DNA of 64,000 bases from assembly GCA_009738435.1 (NCBI GenBank), contig CP046522.1, positions 2,759,249-2,823,248 on the forward strand. The letters run 5' to 3'. Below the pieces are notes generated by a model. That model made no database searches. It saw only the letters and a list, made by a program, of their open reading frames with translations, and was not told the DNA's origin. This DNA comes from Clostridium bovifaecis (GTDB taxonomy: Bacteria > Bacillota > Clostridia > Clostridiales > Clostridiaceae). Positions 1 to 8,219 of this stretch are shown one piece after another (the stretch's first letter is position 1; each line of letters begins with the position of its first letter). A program made the translations under genes and the position numbers.

Positions 1-330
1 AATTGCAGTATGCTAATTATATTCATGTTGATTTTCGTCAATCTTTGAAAAATCTACGTCATTAATTTTCTTTATAAATGCATCATGTGCAACTTTTTGG
101 GTAAACATTCTTTTATAATTAATACTCTTCATATATTCTTCTTCAGCAGTAAAGTGAAAATTTGTATATTGTTGAAGCTCTTCTATTAGAGTCACTATTT
201 TATCATATTTATCGATTATAAATTCATCTTTTAGTAAATTATAAGTTTTATCAGCTATTTCGAAAAGAACTTTATGTTGTTCATCAATAAAATCTACTCC
301 AGTTTTATACTCTTCTTTAAATTCATACAT
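1..330 (-). CDS. Hemerythrin-family oxygen/iron-binding protein, frameshifted and cut by the window edge
   Basis: Bacteriohemerythrins are small four-helix proteins that bind O2 or iron at a di-iron site. The first 104 residues fit the family: DEQHKVLF supplies the first helix ligand and FHFTAEEEYM the His and Glu of the second. The frame stops at 13-15 after ENQHEY, but dropping one A from the preceding AAT codon continues it as EYISILQ to the window edge, as expected for the start of the last helix. The stop is therefore probably a +1 frameshift. The usual HKxxH motif of helix C reads QKVAH, so one iron ligand is Gln even before the shift. The last helix with its HIxxxD ligands would lie outside the window. 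Start at 330 follows an AAGGTAAT-type site. Family call is firm; functional state is unknown. Confidence 0.75.
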
Positions 331-486
331 TAAACATTACCTTCTTTCACTATAATATATAGTAATTATTATACATGAAAATTTGAAACCTAACTATATA
401 TTACCATAATCACAGTATCTAAAGATCTTTTCGTTGAAACTGTATAATAGCAATTAGCTACGTTATTCCAATCCAAGCAACTAATA

Positions 487-530
487 AAAAAATTTCTATG
501 AATGACAATACTCATTCATAGAAATTTTTT
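487..530 (-). terminator. Rho-independent terminator after the flavodoxin-like gene
   Basis: A perfect 19-bp stem (487-505 with 512-530) around a 6-nt loop overlaps the stop codon of the reductase gene. The A/T-rich ends give a U-tract on either strand. The rest of 331-486 is AT-rich spacer, with no further gene seen, that should carry the hemerythrin promoter. Confidence 0.85.
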
Positions 531-1210
531 CAATTCACAACATAAAAGTCTAAGTTAGCTTTTTCTAATAATTCCTTAGTAATAGCTGACAGTTTCATTT
601 CAGTGGCAATTTCTTTTCCTGCACCTTCTAGAAGTTGAATATAATTAGATATTGCATCTCCTAATTCTTCCTTAGGATTAGTAAGAAGCTTTCCTCCTGT
701 AGCGTAAATTTCTCCGATTAATTCCATGTGCATCATTTGGGCTGCTCGATTAATCCAAAGTGAGACCACGTCAAATTCAGATCTATCAGAATGACCACAG
801 CTGGATATCATCATTAGCTTAGGACCTTTTACTTCTGTTAACTTTAATCTTTCACTTCCTTCTTTTACCTCTTTTTGAGAATGAGGACTACCTAGCATTG
901 TCATTCTATCCATAAAAGTTTTTAACATACCAGAAACATTCCCAAAATATACTGGTGTAGCAAACACGATAATATCTGCCCATCCAAGAAAACCCAACAC
1001 ACTTAGCATATCGTCACTAATCACACATTGCCCTGGACCTCTGTCCCAACATATGTGACACCCTCTACAATGTTGAATCTCTTTTTCAGATAAAAATATG
1101 TTTACAGTTTCTGCTCCCGCTTCTTGCGCTCCTTTTAGAAATGCACTAATCATTACATTAGTATTACTAGCTTCACCTTTAGGGCTCCCGTTAATTACTA
1201 CGATTTTCAT
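530..1210 (-). CDS. Flavodoxin-fold NAD(P)H-dependent oxidoreductase (FMN reductase family)
   Basis: This 226-residue cytoplasmic protein has the flavodoxin-like FMN reductase fold. The N-terminal strand KIVVINGSPKGEASNT is the phosphate-binding loop for FMN. CRGCHICW near residue 50 and the segment ATPVYFGNVSGMLKTFMDR are typical of the iron-sulfur-flavoprotein/NADPH-dependent FMN reductase group, although the two Cys pairs here are too few to claim a cluster. A start five codons upstream is possible, but GGAG sits 9 nt before the ATG at 1210, so I chose the inner start. It is a single gene with its own terminator. The substrate is unknown; these proteins reduce quinones, metals or free flavin. 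Confidence 0.85.
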   Translation of the reverse strand: MKIVVINGSPKGEASNTNVMISAFLKGAQEAGAETVNIFLSEKEIQHCRGCHICWDRGPGQCVISDDMLSVLGFLGWADIIVFATPVYFGNVSGMLKTFMDRMTMLGSPHSQKEVKEGSERLKLTEVKGPKLMMISSCGHSDRSEFDVVSLWINRAAQMMHMELIGEIYATGGKLLTNPKEELGDAISNYIQLLEGAGKEIATEMKLSAITKELLEKANLDFYVVN

Positions 1211-1234
1211 TCCTTCACTCTCCATTTACTATAT

Positions 1235-2203
1235 TTACTTATACAGCTTTAAAATCTCTCCCTGGCTATCAACCCACATTTGTAAAAGCTCTTTTAAATC
1301 ATCTATTTTCTCTTTATCTGTAGCTCCTTCAACAGGTTTAAGCTTTTCTACAATTTCAAAAGCAAAAGCTTGTTCTCCATATTTATTCCATTCTTCTTGA
1401 AAGCTTTTCACCTTAAATCTACCCAAATTTAATTGAAATTTTATTCCTTCAAATGGCTTATATAAATTTCTGCATATATCCAAAAATGAATATCCTGTCA
1501 TCGTATTATATACCCGAATTATCCCCATTTCTACTTCTTGCTGTTTATAGCTATTAATAAGCTCCTTCTTTCCTGCCTTATCCATAACATTTTCCTCACA
1601 ATTCCTATAATATTTACTTCCATCTTTGTTTCTACTTAAATACCCATAGTCCACCAAGTATCGGCGTATAGTTGCATCATCTTCATAAATAGTTTTAATA
1701 ATCTTTTTTACTTCCTTTTCTGTATACTCTTTATTTGGCTCAAAGAGATTAGCAAACCTTGGCAATAATGCTTTTCTTTTTCCCTCCTTAGCAGGAAAGG
1801 CACGAAGTTTAGGCTGGGTTACTGTTGGCATATCTTCTTGTGCCAATTCCATAACCGCTAAAAAGGCTCTTGCTTGTCTTGCTCTTTCTCTTAAAGCAAA
1901 CCTCATATTTCTTATTGTTGATTCTGTACAAGCAAGCTTACTAGCAATTTCTTTATTGCTATACTTGTTTGATATCATTGCTAAGAGCTCTTTTTGAATT
2001 TCAGTAAGTCCAGTGTACTTCTTATCTAGTAAAAGCAGCCTTTCAATAGGATTACCATGCGTTGTAATATGAGCATTTATACTATCATCTTTATCACCAA
2101 TTTCTTCACCACATATTAAGCAAACGAACTGTGCTTCCTTGTTATTCCAAATATATCCTCTCTTAAAATCCTCTATATTTGCATTCCGAACTAATTCCTC
2201 CAT
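1235..2203 (-). CDS. Multi-domain regulator: Cys/His finger, LuxR-type HTH, DUF2087, GIY-YIG-like C-terminus
   Basis: This 322-residue protein has four recognisable parts. Residues about 25-50 hold CLICGEE and HITTH, a CxxC...HxxxH zinc-finger-like unit. Residues about 65-115 form a LuxR-type helix-turn-helix (LTEIQKELLAMISNKYSNKE). Residues about 140-205 match DUF2087 (LLPRFANLF, DDATIRRYLVDYGYLSR, DGSKYYR), a domain common in clostridial transcription factors. The C-terminal 90 residues (GIIRVYNTMTGYSFLD) resemble the GIY-YIG-like fold found in such proteins, but the catalytic YIG signature is degenerate, so a binding role is more likely than nuclease activity. A start 27 codons upstream is possible, but AGGAG lies 6 nt before the ATG at 2203. 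Target genes are unknown; no clear operon partner. Confidence 0.75.
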   Translation of the reverse strand: MEELVRNANIEDFKRGYIWNNKEAQFVCLICGEEIGDKDDSINAHITTHGNPIERLLLLDKKYTGLTEIQKELLAMISNKYSNKEIASKLACTESTIRNMRFALRERARQARAFLAVMELAQEDMPTVTQPKLRAFPAKEGKRKALLPRFANLFEPNKEYTEKEVKKIIKTIYEDDATIRRYLVDYGYLSRNKDGSKYYRNCEENVMDKAGKKELINSYKQQEVEMGIIRVYNTMTGYSFLDICRNLYKPFEGIKFQLNLGRFKVKSFQEEWNKYGEQAFAFEIVEKLKPVEGATDKEKIDDLKELLQMWVDSQGEILKLYK

Positions 2204-2328
2204 TTTTCTCTCCTGTCTATTATTTTTATAGACATGATAACATTTTTCGTTATGATTGTCAATTCTATAAAAATACATATTCAATAATCTTGACCAGCAT
2301 TGTAATCACTATCATTATTATTAGATAT

Positions 2329-2360
2329 AAAAAAAGGATTTACTGCTAAAGTAAATCCTT
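2329..2360 (-). terminator. Rho-independent terminator of the LUD gene
   Basis: A 10-bp perfect stem (2334-2343 with 2351-2360) with a 7-nt loop is followed on the minus strand by seven U (2329-2335). It lies 15 nt after the LUD stop codon. Confidence 0.85.
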
Positions 2361-2374
2361 CTGGTCTATGCGTT

Positions 2375-3016
2375 CTAATATCCAAGTTCTTTTCCAACTA
2401 TAATAACCTTTATTCTTCCTTTTATGAATTGACCTTTTATAGTTACAAAATCATTGCAAATTCGATTTTGACTTTTGCAATCAGTACAATAACCTAACTT
2501 TGTACAAGGTGTGTCTTTCCCTAGCCTTTTTGCATCAATTGGGGCCGCTAATCTTCTTACTCTACTTTCAGCCTCTTCCATATCCTTAACAATCTTATTT
2601 ACTCCAGCCACTATTATGACTTGTTTGGGTCCATATATCATTGGTGCAACCCTACTGCCATTACCATCAATATTAAATAACTCTCCATTTTCAGTTAGAG
2701 CATTTGTGCTAGAGAGAAATACGTCAGAAGAAAAGTTTTTTATATAAATTTCTCTTTTATCATCACTAGTTAAATTATCTTTATATTTATCTAGAAAAGT
2801 AAACTTGCCCTTTCGCAGAAAATCAATGACTCCTGTTTCAAACAGAGTCATAGAATCTCCCACACCTACTACAGAGCCTTCTTTAATAAATTCTTCTAAA
2901 ATTTCTATTAGTCCAGATTCATTTTTTACAAAATAACCTTCCATATTATGTTGCTCTAAACTCTTTATAGTTCTTGAAATTTGCATTTCTCTATACCATA
3001 GTAAATTGCTATCCAT
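2375..3016 (-). CDS. LUD-domain (DUF162, LutC/YkgG-type) protein
   Basis: The 213-residue product matches the lactate-utilisation LUD domain. Typical features are GSVVGVGDSMTLFETG, the SSTNALTENGELFNIDGNG segment and IYGPKQVIIVAGVNKI. The family includes LutC-type subunits of L-lactate oxidation complexes, but clostridia carry many stand-alone copies of unknown role. The C-terminus has a Cys-rich patch (CTKLGYCTDCKSQNRIC) often seen in this stand-alone branch, possibly a metal or cluster site. LutA and LutB homologues are absent here, so a lactate role is not supported by context. Start at 3016 follows a GAGGGGGATGAGTA-type site. Confidence 0.85.
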   Translation of the reverse strand: MDSNLLWYREMQISRTIKSLEQHNMEGYFVKNESGLIEILEEFIKEGSVVGVGDSMTLFETGVIDFLRKGKFTFLDKYKDNLTSDDKREIYIKNFSSDVFLSSTNALTENGELFNIDGNGSRVAPMIYGPKQVIIVAGVNKIVKDMEEAESRVRRLAAPIDAKRLGKDTPCTKLGYCTDCKSQNRICNDFVTIKGQFIKGRIKVIIVGKELGY

Positions 3017-3072
3017 TACTCATCCCCCTCTTACTTATGCACTATGTCTAATGTATTTTTTGTACAATTATT

Positions 3073-4155
3073 TCAAATATGAATTTTAATCTTAAATGTT
3101 ATTATTTTTCCCACACTTTCAACCCAAATCTCTCCACCATGAAGTTCTATTATTCTTTTTGAAATTGCCAATCCTAATCCTGAACCTTCGATATTACTCG
3201 ACCTTGACATATCTATTCTATAAAATCTTTCAAAAATCTTGCTAAGCTTATCTTTAGAAATATTCTCTCCCTCATTAGAGAATGAGATTATAACATTATC
3301 ATTACTATTCTCTAAATTAATTATTATTTCTGAAGGCTTAGAACTATACTTTTCTGCATTGCTTAAAATATTATCAAAAACTCTAACTATTTTTTCAATG
3401 TCTATTTCCACCAATACTTCTTTGTCAGGTATGTATGATGTAACCTTTAATCCTTTGCTTTCAAAAACAGGTGTATATTCTCCTACTATTTGATGAAGTA
3501 TGGAACATATATCTACCTCTACAAGCTCTAGTTTTACTTCTCTTCCTGACAACTTTGTATACTCAAACAATTCATCTATTAGTGTTTTTAACTTGATAGA
3601 AAGGCTATATGTAGAATTCAAATAATCTTTCTCTTCTTCTCTATCATTAAATCTGCCACTTCTTAAAATGTCCAAGTATCCTATAATTGCTGTAAGAGGT
3701 GTTCTTAAGTCATGAGAAACATTTGTTATAAGTTCAGTCTTTGTATTTTCTACCTCTCTCTCATGTTCAAATTTGTTCTTTAATTCTTTAGACATAAAGT
3801 TAATATTAGAGCATAGTTCAGCTAACTCATCATTTCCCCTAACTTCAAGGGTGGTTCCAAGACTTTGATTCGCAATCTGTTTCACTTGCTTTGCTATATA
3901 CCTAATGTAATTTATCTCTCTACTTGTAGTTAATAGAAAGCTTAAACTAAATATTACAACACCTGATATCAACATCCCTACAGCTAATAAATTATATACT
4001 AAAGGGGTTATGTTCTCCCTATCACTTGAACTCAGTAAATACCAATATGCAATATATTGAAGCATAATTGGTAAAGCAATTGACAAAAAAAAGCTAAATG
4101 CTATCTTAATCAAAAGATTGAATCTCAAGCTTTTTGTACCTATAAAGTTCTTCAT
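3073..4155 (-). CDS. Sensor histidine kinase, VanS-like
   Basis: This 360-residue membrane kinase has two predicted helices at about 12-38 and 52-78 with only a short extracytoplasmic loop. It continues with a HAMP-like linker to about 130, a HisKA dimerisation domain with the phospho-accepting His148 (NVSHDLRTPL) and a HATPase domain with N box NILSNAEKYS and G box GSGLGLAISKRI. This is the VanS layout. The start codon overlaps the response-regulator stop codon as ATGA, so the two are translationally coupled. The tiny sensor loop suggests it senses the membrane or a drug bound there rather than a soluble ligand, which is inference. Confidence 0.9.
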   Translation of the reverse strand: MKNFIGTKSLRFNLLIKIAFSFFLSIALPIMLQYIAYWYLLSSSDRENITPLVYNLLAVGMLISGVVIFSLSFLLTTSREINYIRYIAKQVKQIANQSLGTTLEVRGNDELAELCSNINFMSKELKNKFEHEREVENTKTELITNVSHDLRTPLTAIIGYLDILRSGRFNDREEEKDYLNSTYSLSIKLKTLIDELFEYTKLSGREVKLELVEVDICSILHQIVGEYTPVFESKGLKVTSYIPDKEVLVEIDIEKIVRVFDNILSNAEKYSSKPSEIIINLENSNDNVIISFSNEGENISKDKLSKIFERFYRIDMSRSSNIEGSGLGLAISKRIIELHGGEIWVESVGKIITFKIKIHI

Positions 4156-4838
4156 ATCTTATATCCTACTCCCCATACAGTTTTAATATATATAGGATGC
4201 TTAGTGTCTTCTTCAATTTTTTCTCTTATCTTTGTTATATGAACCATAACTGTATTATCTGACTTGTAAAATTTTTCTCCCCATACTCTCTCGTAAATCT
4301 TTTCTATACTAAAAACAATTCCTTTATTCCTTGCAAGAAGCTCTAATATATGAAATTCTTTAGGAGTAAGCTTAACTTCTTTATCTCCTACAATTACTTG
4401 CCTTTTATCGGTATCTATACTTAAATTTCCTACTTCTATTACCTCTTTATTCGCATTTTGCCCAGGAGTATATCGCGTATATCTCCTAAGCTGAGATTTC
4501 ACCCTTGCAATTAGTTCCATGGCATTAAAAGGCTTTGTAATATAATCATCAGCACCTGATGCTAGTCCTTGAATTTTATCCAAATCCTCTGATTTGGCAG
4601 ATAGGAAAATGATTGGCATTATATTATTTTCTCTAATTTTCATGCAAACCTCTATACCGCTTATACCTGGCATCATAATATCTAGAATAACAAGATCGAT
4701 TTCATTTTTCTCTATAAGCTTTAGCGCTTCATATCCATTTTCCGCTTTTAATATTTCATATCCTTCGTTTTCTAAATATATACCTGTAACTTTTCTTATT
4801 TGTGCATCGTCATCTACTATGAGAATTTTATTTAGCAT
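4152..4838 (-). CDS. OmpR/PhoB-family response regulator, VanR-like
   Basis: The 228-residue protein pairs a receiver domain (acidic DDD near the N-terminus, phospho-acceptor Asp53 in LVILDIMMPG, conserved Ser80 and Lys102) with a winged-helix output domain (LTPKEFHILELLARNKG, YKSDNTVMVHITKIREKI). A start 11 codons upstream is open, but AAGGAG sits 8 nt before the ATG at 4838. It is encoded just after a decayed methyltransferase and overlaps the kinase gene by 4 bp. It probably binds the direct repeats at 5528-5546 and controls its own operon. Confidence 0.92.
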   Translation of the reverse strand: MLNKILIVDDDAQIRKVTGIYLENEGYEILKAENGYEALKLIEKNEIDLVILDIMMPGISGIEVCMKIRENNIMPIIFLSAKSEDLDKIQGLASGADDYITKPFNAMELIARVKSQLRRYTRYTPGQNANKEVIEVGNLSIDTDKRQVIVGDKEVKLTPKEFHILELLARNKGIVFSIEKIYERVWGEKFYKSDNTVMVHITKIREKIEEDTKHPIYIKTVWGVGYKI

Positions 4839-4855
4839 AACTAAACTCCTTCTTA

Positions 4856-5414
4856 TTAAGAATTTTGGCACTTCAAAACATAAGCTGGAGGCAAATTAAA
4901 TATTACTCTTTCTAATCTTGTGTTTTTAAAATAGCCTGCAATATATTCTCTCTTAAGCAGCGTATACTGGAAAGTTATAAATAATCCATCTTCTTTTAAT
5001 ATACTTCTAGTTTTATCTAATATATTGCCAGAAATACTTTGAGGCAGGCTCGCAAATGGTAAACCTGAAACTATATAATCTACTTTGTTAATATTATATA
5101 TTTTAAATGTCTGTCTATATTTTCTGCAGAATCATTTATTATTAAAACATTATCATATTCATTATATCTCTCTTCTAGCTGTTTAGAAAAGATCTTGTTA
5201 TATTCTAACAATATTAATGTTGTATAGCTTTTCTTCTTCTTAATAAGCTCATCCGTAAAAGCCCCTGTTCCAGGTCCATATTCTATAATGCAGTTTGCTT
5301 TTTCAAAATCTATATCATATATCATTTTTTCTGCAAGTTTTTTAGAGCTAGGTGCTACTGCTCCCACAACTCTTGGCGATTTAATATATCCAATAAAAAT
5401 CTTATCAGCTTCAT
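4856..5414 (-). pseudogene. Class I SAM-dependent methyltransferase (rRNA adenine/phospholipid type), broken by several frameshifts
   Basis: The longest frame (5080-5367) contains VGAVAPSSKKLAEKMI and IIEYGPGTGAFTDELI, the SAM-binding start of this family. The rest of the protein is present in other frames. Upstream, IFIGYIKSPR joins an ATG at 5414 preceded by AGGAG. Downstream of 5090, VDYIVSGLPFASLPQSIS and LFITFQYTLLK continue the protein. A last shift leads to NLPPAYVLKC and a stop at 4856. At least three indels are needed to join these pieces. It directly precedes the response regulator on the same strand, so it was probably the first gene of the two-component operon. Whether it is a true pseudogene or reflects sequence errors cannot be settled here. 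Confidence 0.7.
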
Positions 5415-5491
5415 ACTAGAAATTCTCCTATTCTCTCATAACTTTCAGTAGCCTAAAATTACCTAGCTATCTAAAGTTAATTTTTAAATTT

Positions 5492-5546
5492 AGTATAAAT
5501 GCTAAATATTAAGATTCTTTATTGAAAATTCTTAAGAATTCTTAAA
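5492..5546 (-). promoter_or_regulatory. Probable promoter and response-regulator box upstream of the methyltransferase/VanRS-like operon
   Basis: On the minus strand a TATACT -10 hexamer (5492-5497) lies downstream of a direct repeat of the unit TTTAAGAAT/CTTAAGAAT with a 10-bp period (5528-5546). Tandem sites of one helical turn about 30-50 bp upstream of the -10 are typical for OmpR-family regulators. The rest of 5415-5893 is AT-rich with a possible 34-codon frame and one terminator; no other gene is seen. Confidence 0.45.
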
Positions 5547-5558
5547 TTAGTAATTTTT

Positions 5559-5663
5559 CTAAACTTTATTATACTTTACAATATAATAGACTTGACCAAC
5601 TTTTTCTTTAGATTTATAATCTTCACTTGGCTCTTTTATTCTTAATATTGGTATTAAAATCAT
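5559..5663 (-). CDS. Possible 34-residue peptide, unrecognised
   Basis: An ATG at 5663 preceded by GGTGG opens a 34-codon frame (begins MILIPILRIKEPSEDYKSKE, ends KYNKV) in the spacer upstream of the two-component operon. The composition is protein-like, but I recognise no family and the frame is short enough to be chance. Confidence 0.2.
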   Translation of the reverse strand: MILIPILRIKEPSEDYKSKEKVGQVYYIVKYNKV

Positions 5664-5816
5664 ATTTTCCAGAATGACCACCTACCTCTATTTATTTTAT
5701 AATTATAAAATGCATTATACCATTTCATGATTATCTAATATAGAATCTAAAAACAATCTGATCTTTTGATATTTTCATACAAGTCTCATGCAACAGTCAT
5801 ATTCTTTAACGTACAC

Positions 5817-5849
5817 AAAAAAGTGACTGATTTGATCAATCACTTTTTT
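5817..5849 (-). terminator. Rho-independent terminator after the chemotaxis receptor gene
   Basis: A 14-bp stem with one G-U pair (5817-5830 with 5836-5849) and a 5-nt loop is flanked by A and T runs. It lies 45 nt beyond the stop codon of the receptor gene. Confidence 0.85.
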
Positions 5850-5893
5850 CAAATGTCCCTATCCAGAATGTTCCTTAAAAAATACAAATTAAA

Positions 5894-7426
5894 CTAATTA
5901 ATTGATTTATCCATTGCAATTGCTGTATTTTTTAATTCCTCAGCACTTGTAGCTATTTCTGCACTTGTAGCCGCACTTTCATTTACTGCTTCAGTTACTT
6001 TACTAAACATATTTATAGTGTTTTGTGTTTTTTCAACTATCTCTGAATTAAAACTTACTACATTTTCTGTTTCTTTAAGTAAAGTGATCATTAATCTATT
6101 AATTTCATCTATATTTTCTCCAGATAACTTTAAATCTTCAATCATATTGATTACCTTAGAAACTGTTTCATTTAAAAATTTATTTCCAATACTTATTTTA
6201 TCATTGTTATCTTCCATTAATCTTTGTACTTCATTTGTCTTCTCCTTAAACTCTCTAACTATAACGCTTATATCTTTTAAAGATTCTTTACTGCTATCCG
6301 CAAGCCTTCTAACTTCATCCGCAACAACAGAAAACCCCTTACCTGCTTCACCTGCCCTTGCGGCTTCAATACTAGCATTTAAGGCTAATAGATTTGTTTC
6401 TTCTGAAATACTTCCTATAACTGATAAGATTTCATCCATTTGCCCTGACTTTTCCTCTAAAATCCTTGTGGCATTATAGGTTGTCTCTATGCTCTTTATT
6501 ATTTCTAACATAATGCTTAGTACATTTTTTAAAGATTCTTCGTTAGCATTTGAAACACTAACTAAATTTACAGAAACATCTTTAGTGTTTTTGATTTTAG
6601 AAGATACCATTTGGTTGATATTTAAAAGTGCTTGTAAACTCTCTTTGCTTTTATAGGACTTATCTAACATTTCTACTGCATCTATATTTATTTCTTGACT
6701 AGTATTAGCAATTTCTTGAATTGAGCTAGTTTCTTCTTCAATCATAGCTGATAATGAGTTACTTGAATTCAGTAGTCCATTTGCAAATTCAGCTATCTTA
6801 TTGAACAAACTTGAAATCTTGTCATTTTTTTCTTTAAGCATATCTTCATTAGCTTCCACTTCTTTAAGTAGCGTAGAAGCGAAGAATGTAAAAATAAAAA
6901 TTCCAACAGAGATAAGTATTATAACTACCCCTCTTATAATTAACTCTCTTACAATCACCTGCTTATCTGGCCAAATTGAAGGATTAAAATTAAATATAAT
7001 GAATTGACATAATATACTTATTATTATAGATAAAACATTCATTTTAACATCTAAAAATAATGCTCCTAGAACTATAAAGTAAAAAACGCTTATCCATAAC
7101 TCCCTTGATGGAATCATTAGTGTAATATATGAATAATTAATATATAATATTACTAGTATAAGTGGTTTAAGTTTATTTAATTGTTTTGTCCAGTTATCAC
7201 CACTTTTTAATATTGATTTATAGCTAAATTTAAAAGTTAGTATTTCTATTATAACCAACCCTATAAATAATTCAATATGACTCCATTTTACTTCGTCATA
7301 CAATCCCCAAAACTTCATAATTGAAAATGTCAGGGCTGCTGTTATGGCACTTATAGAATAAACAATCAAAACAAATTTCAGAGTTCTTTTTTGATAATTA
7401 CTTACAATACTATTATTATTTATCAT
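5894..7426 (-). CDS. Methyl-accepting chemotaxis protein with a purely membrane N-terminus
   Basis: The 510-residue receptor has about six hydrophobic helices in its first 195 residues and no sizeable extracellular ligand domain. Next come a coiled coil and the conserved hairpin tip ([20 protein letters not shown], then [15 protein letters not shown]) that binds CheW and CheA. Such membrane-embedded input domains usually sense something in or at the membrane, or the energy state, which here is inference. It is monocistronic, with a terminator at 5817-5849. No other chemotaxis genes are in the window. Confidence 0.9.
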   Translation of the reverse strand: MINNNSIVSNYQKRTLKFVLIVYSISAITAALTFSIMKFWGLYDEVKWSHIELFIGLVIIEILTFKFSYKSILKSGDNWTKQLNKLKPLILVILYINYSYITLMIPSRELWISVFYFIVLGALFLDVKMNVLSIIISILCQFIIFNFNPSIWPDKQVIVRELIIRGVVIILISVGIFIFTFFASTLLKEVEANEDMLKEKNDKISSLFNKIAEFANGLLNSSNSLSAMIEEETSSIQEIANTSQEINIDAVEMLDKSYKSKESLQALLNINQMVSSKIKNTKDVSVNLVSVSNANEESLKNVLSIMLEIIKSIETTYNATRILEEKSGQMDEILSVIGSISEETNLLALNASIEAARAGEAGKGFSVVADEVRRLADSSKESLKDISVIVREFKEKTNEVQRLMEDNNDKISIGNKFLNETVSKVINMIEDLKLSGENIDEINRLMITLLKETENVVSFNSEIVEKTQNTINMFSKVTEAVNESAATSAEIATSAEELKNTAIAMDKSIN

Positions 7427-7520
7427 AAACCTTTCATCCCCTTACTTTGAATCATATATTTTTCTTACGTTTATTTAAAACACTAAAAATCAAGGTATAA
7501 TTAACTTAATGTAAATTTTA

Positions 7521-8165
7521 TTACTCATCTAACAACTCTTTGATTGTGCCAATATCATTTACCGATACTAATTTCTCAAGGTTTTCAAATATTCTTTTCT
7601 CCTCCCAATTCCACCATTGTAACTTTAACAGCAATTCAATCATTTCATTGCAAAACCGCTTTTTAATAAGTTTAGCAGGATTACCACCCACAATAGCATA
7701 AGGCTCAACATTTTTTGTTATAGTGGAGTTGGCAGCAATAATAGCGCCATCACCAATTTTAATCCCTGGCATGATAGTTACATTTTGTCCTATCCATACA
7801 TCATTGCCAATAATAGTATCACCCTTAAAAGGTAGTTCTTCCACTTTTGGAGTAACCTTTTCCCAACCACTAGCAAATATATTAAAAGGATATGTTGTAA
7901 TCCCGTCCATTCTATGGTTTGCTCCGTTCATAATAAACTTAATTCCCTCTGCGATTGCACAAAACTTTCCTATTATTAACTTATCACCTAAGAATTCATA
8001 ATGATGCTCTATATTATTGTAAAACTCCTCTGGAGAATTCTTGTTATCGCTAAAATATGTGTAATCTCCAATCTCAACATTCGGCCTTTTAGGCAAATTA
8101 CTTATATAGCAAACTGTCTTTATATTTTCATTTGGATACAGCTTATTCTTATCTGGTCCAGTCAT
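7521..8165 (-). CDS. vat: Vat-family streptogramin A O-acetyltransferase (xenobiotic acetyltransferase)
   Basis: The 214-residue protein is a left-handed beta-helix acetyltransferase of the Vat type, which inactivates group A streptogramins by acetylating a hydroxyl with acetyl-CoA. GDKLIIGKFCAIAEGIKFIM, NGANHRMDG with catalytic His84, PFKGDTIIGNDVWIGQNVTI and GGNPAKLIKKRF are the family hallmarks, and the length fits the known enzymes (about 210-220). It is the third gene of an ABC-F, MFS, Vat operon, which supports a resistance role. AGGAG lies 10 nt before the ATG. Whether it is intrinsic or acquired is not clear; base composition resembles the neighbours. Confidence 0.9.
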   Translation of the reverse strand: MTGPDKNKLYPNENIKTVCYISNLPKRPNVEIGDYTYFSDNKNSPEEFYNNIEHHYEFLGDKLIIGKFCAIAEGIKFIMNGANHRMDGITTYPFNIFASGWEKVTPKVEELPFKGDTIIGNDVWIGQNVTIMPGIKIGDGAIIAANSTITKNVEPYAIVGGNPAKLIKKRFCNEMIELLLKLQWWNWEEKRIFENLEKLVSVNDIGTIKELLDE

Positions 8166-8219
8166 AATAATATCACTCCTCTTCTACTATTGTTCACGTA
8201 AAATAAATCCATGCAAAGA

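Noticed and set aside
4594..4899. 101-codon plus-strand frame opposite the response regulator
   Set aside because: Antisense shadow of the receiver domain; no RBS.
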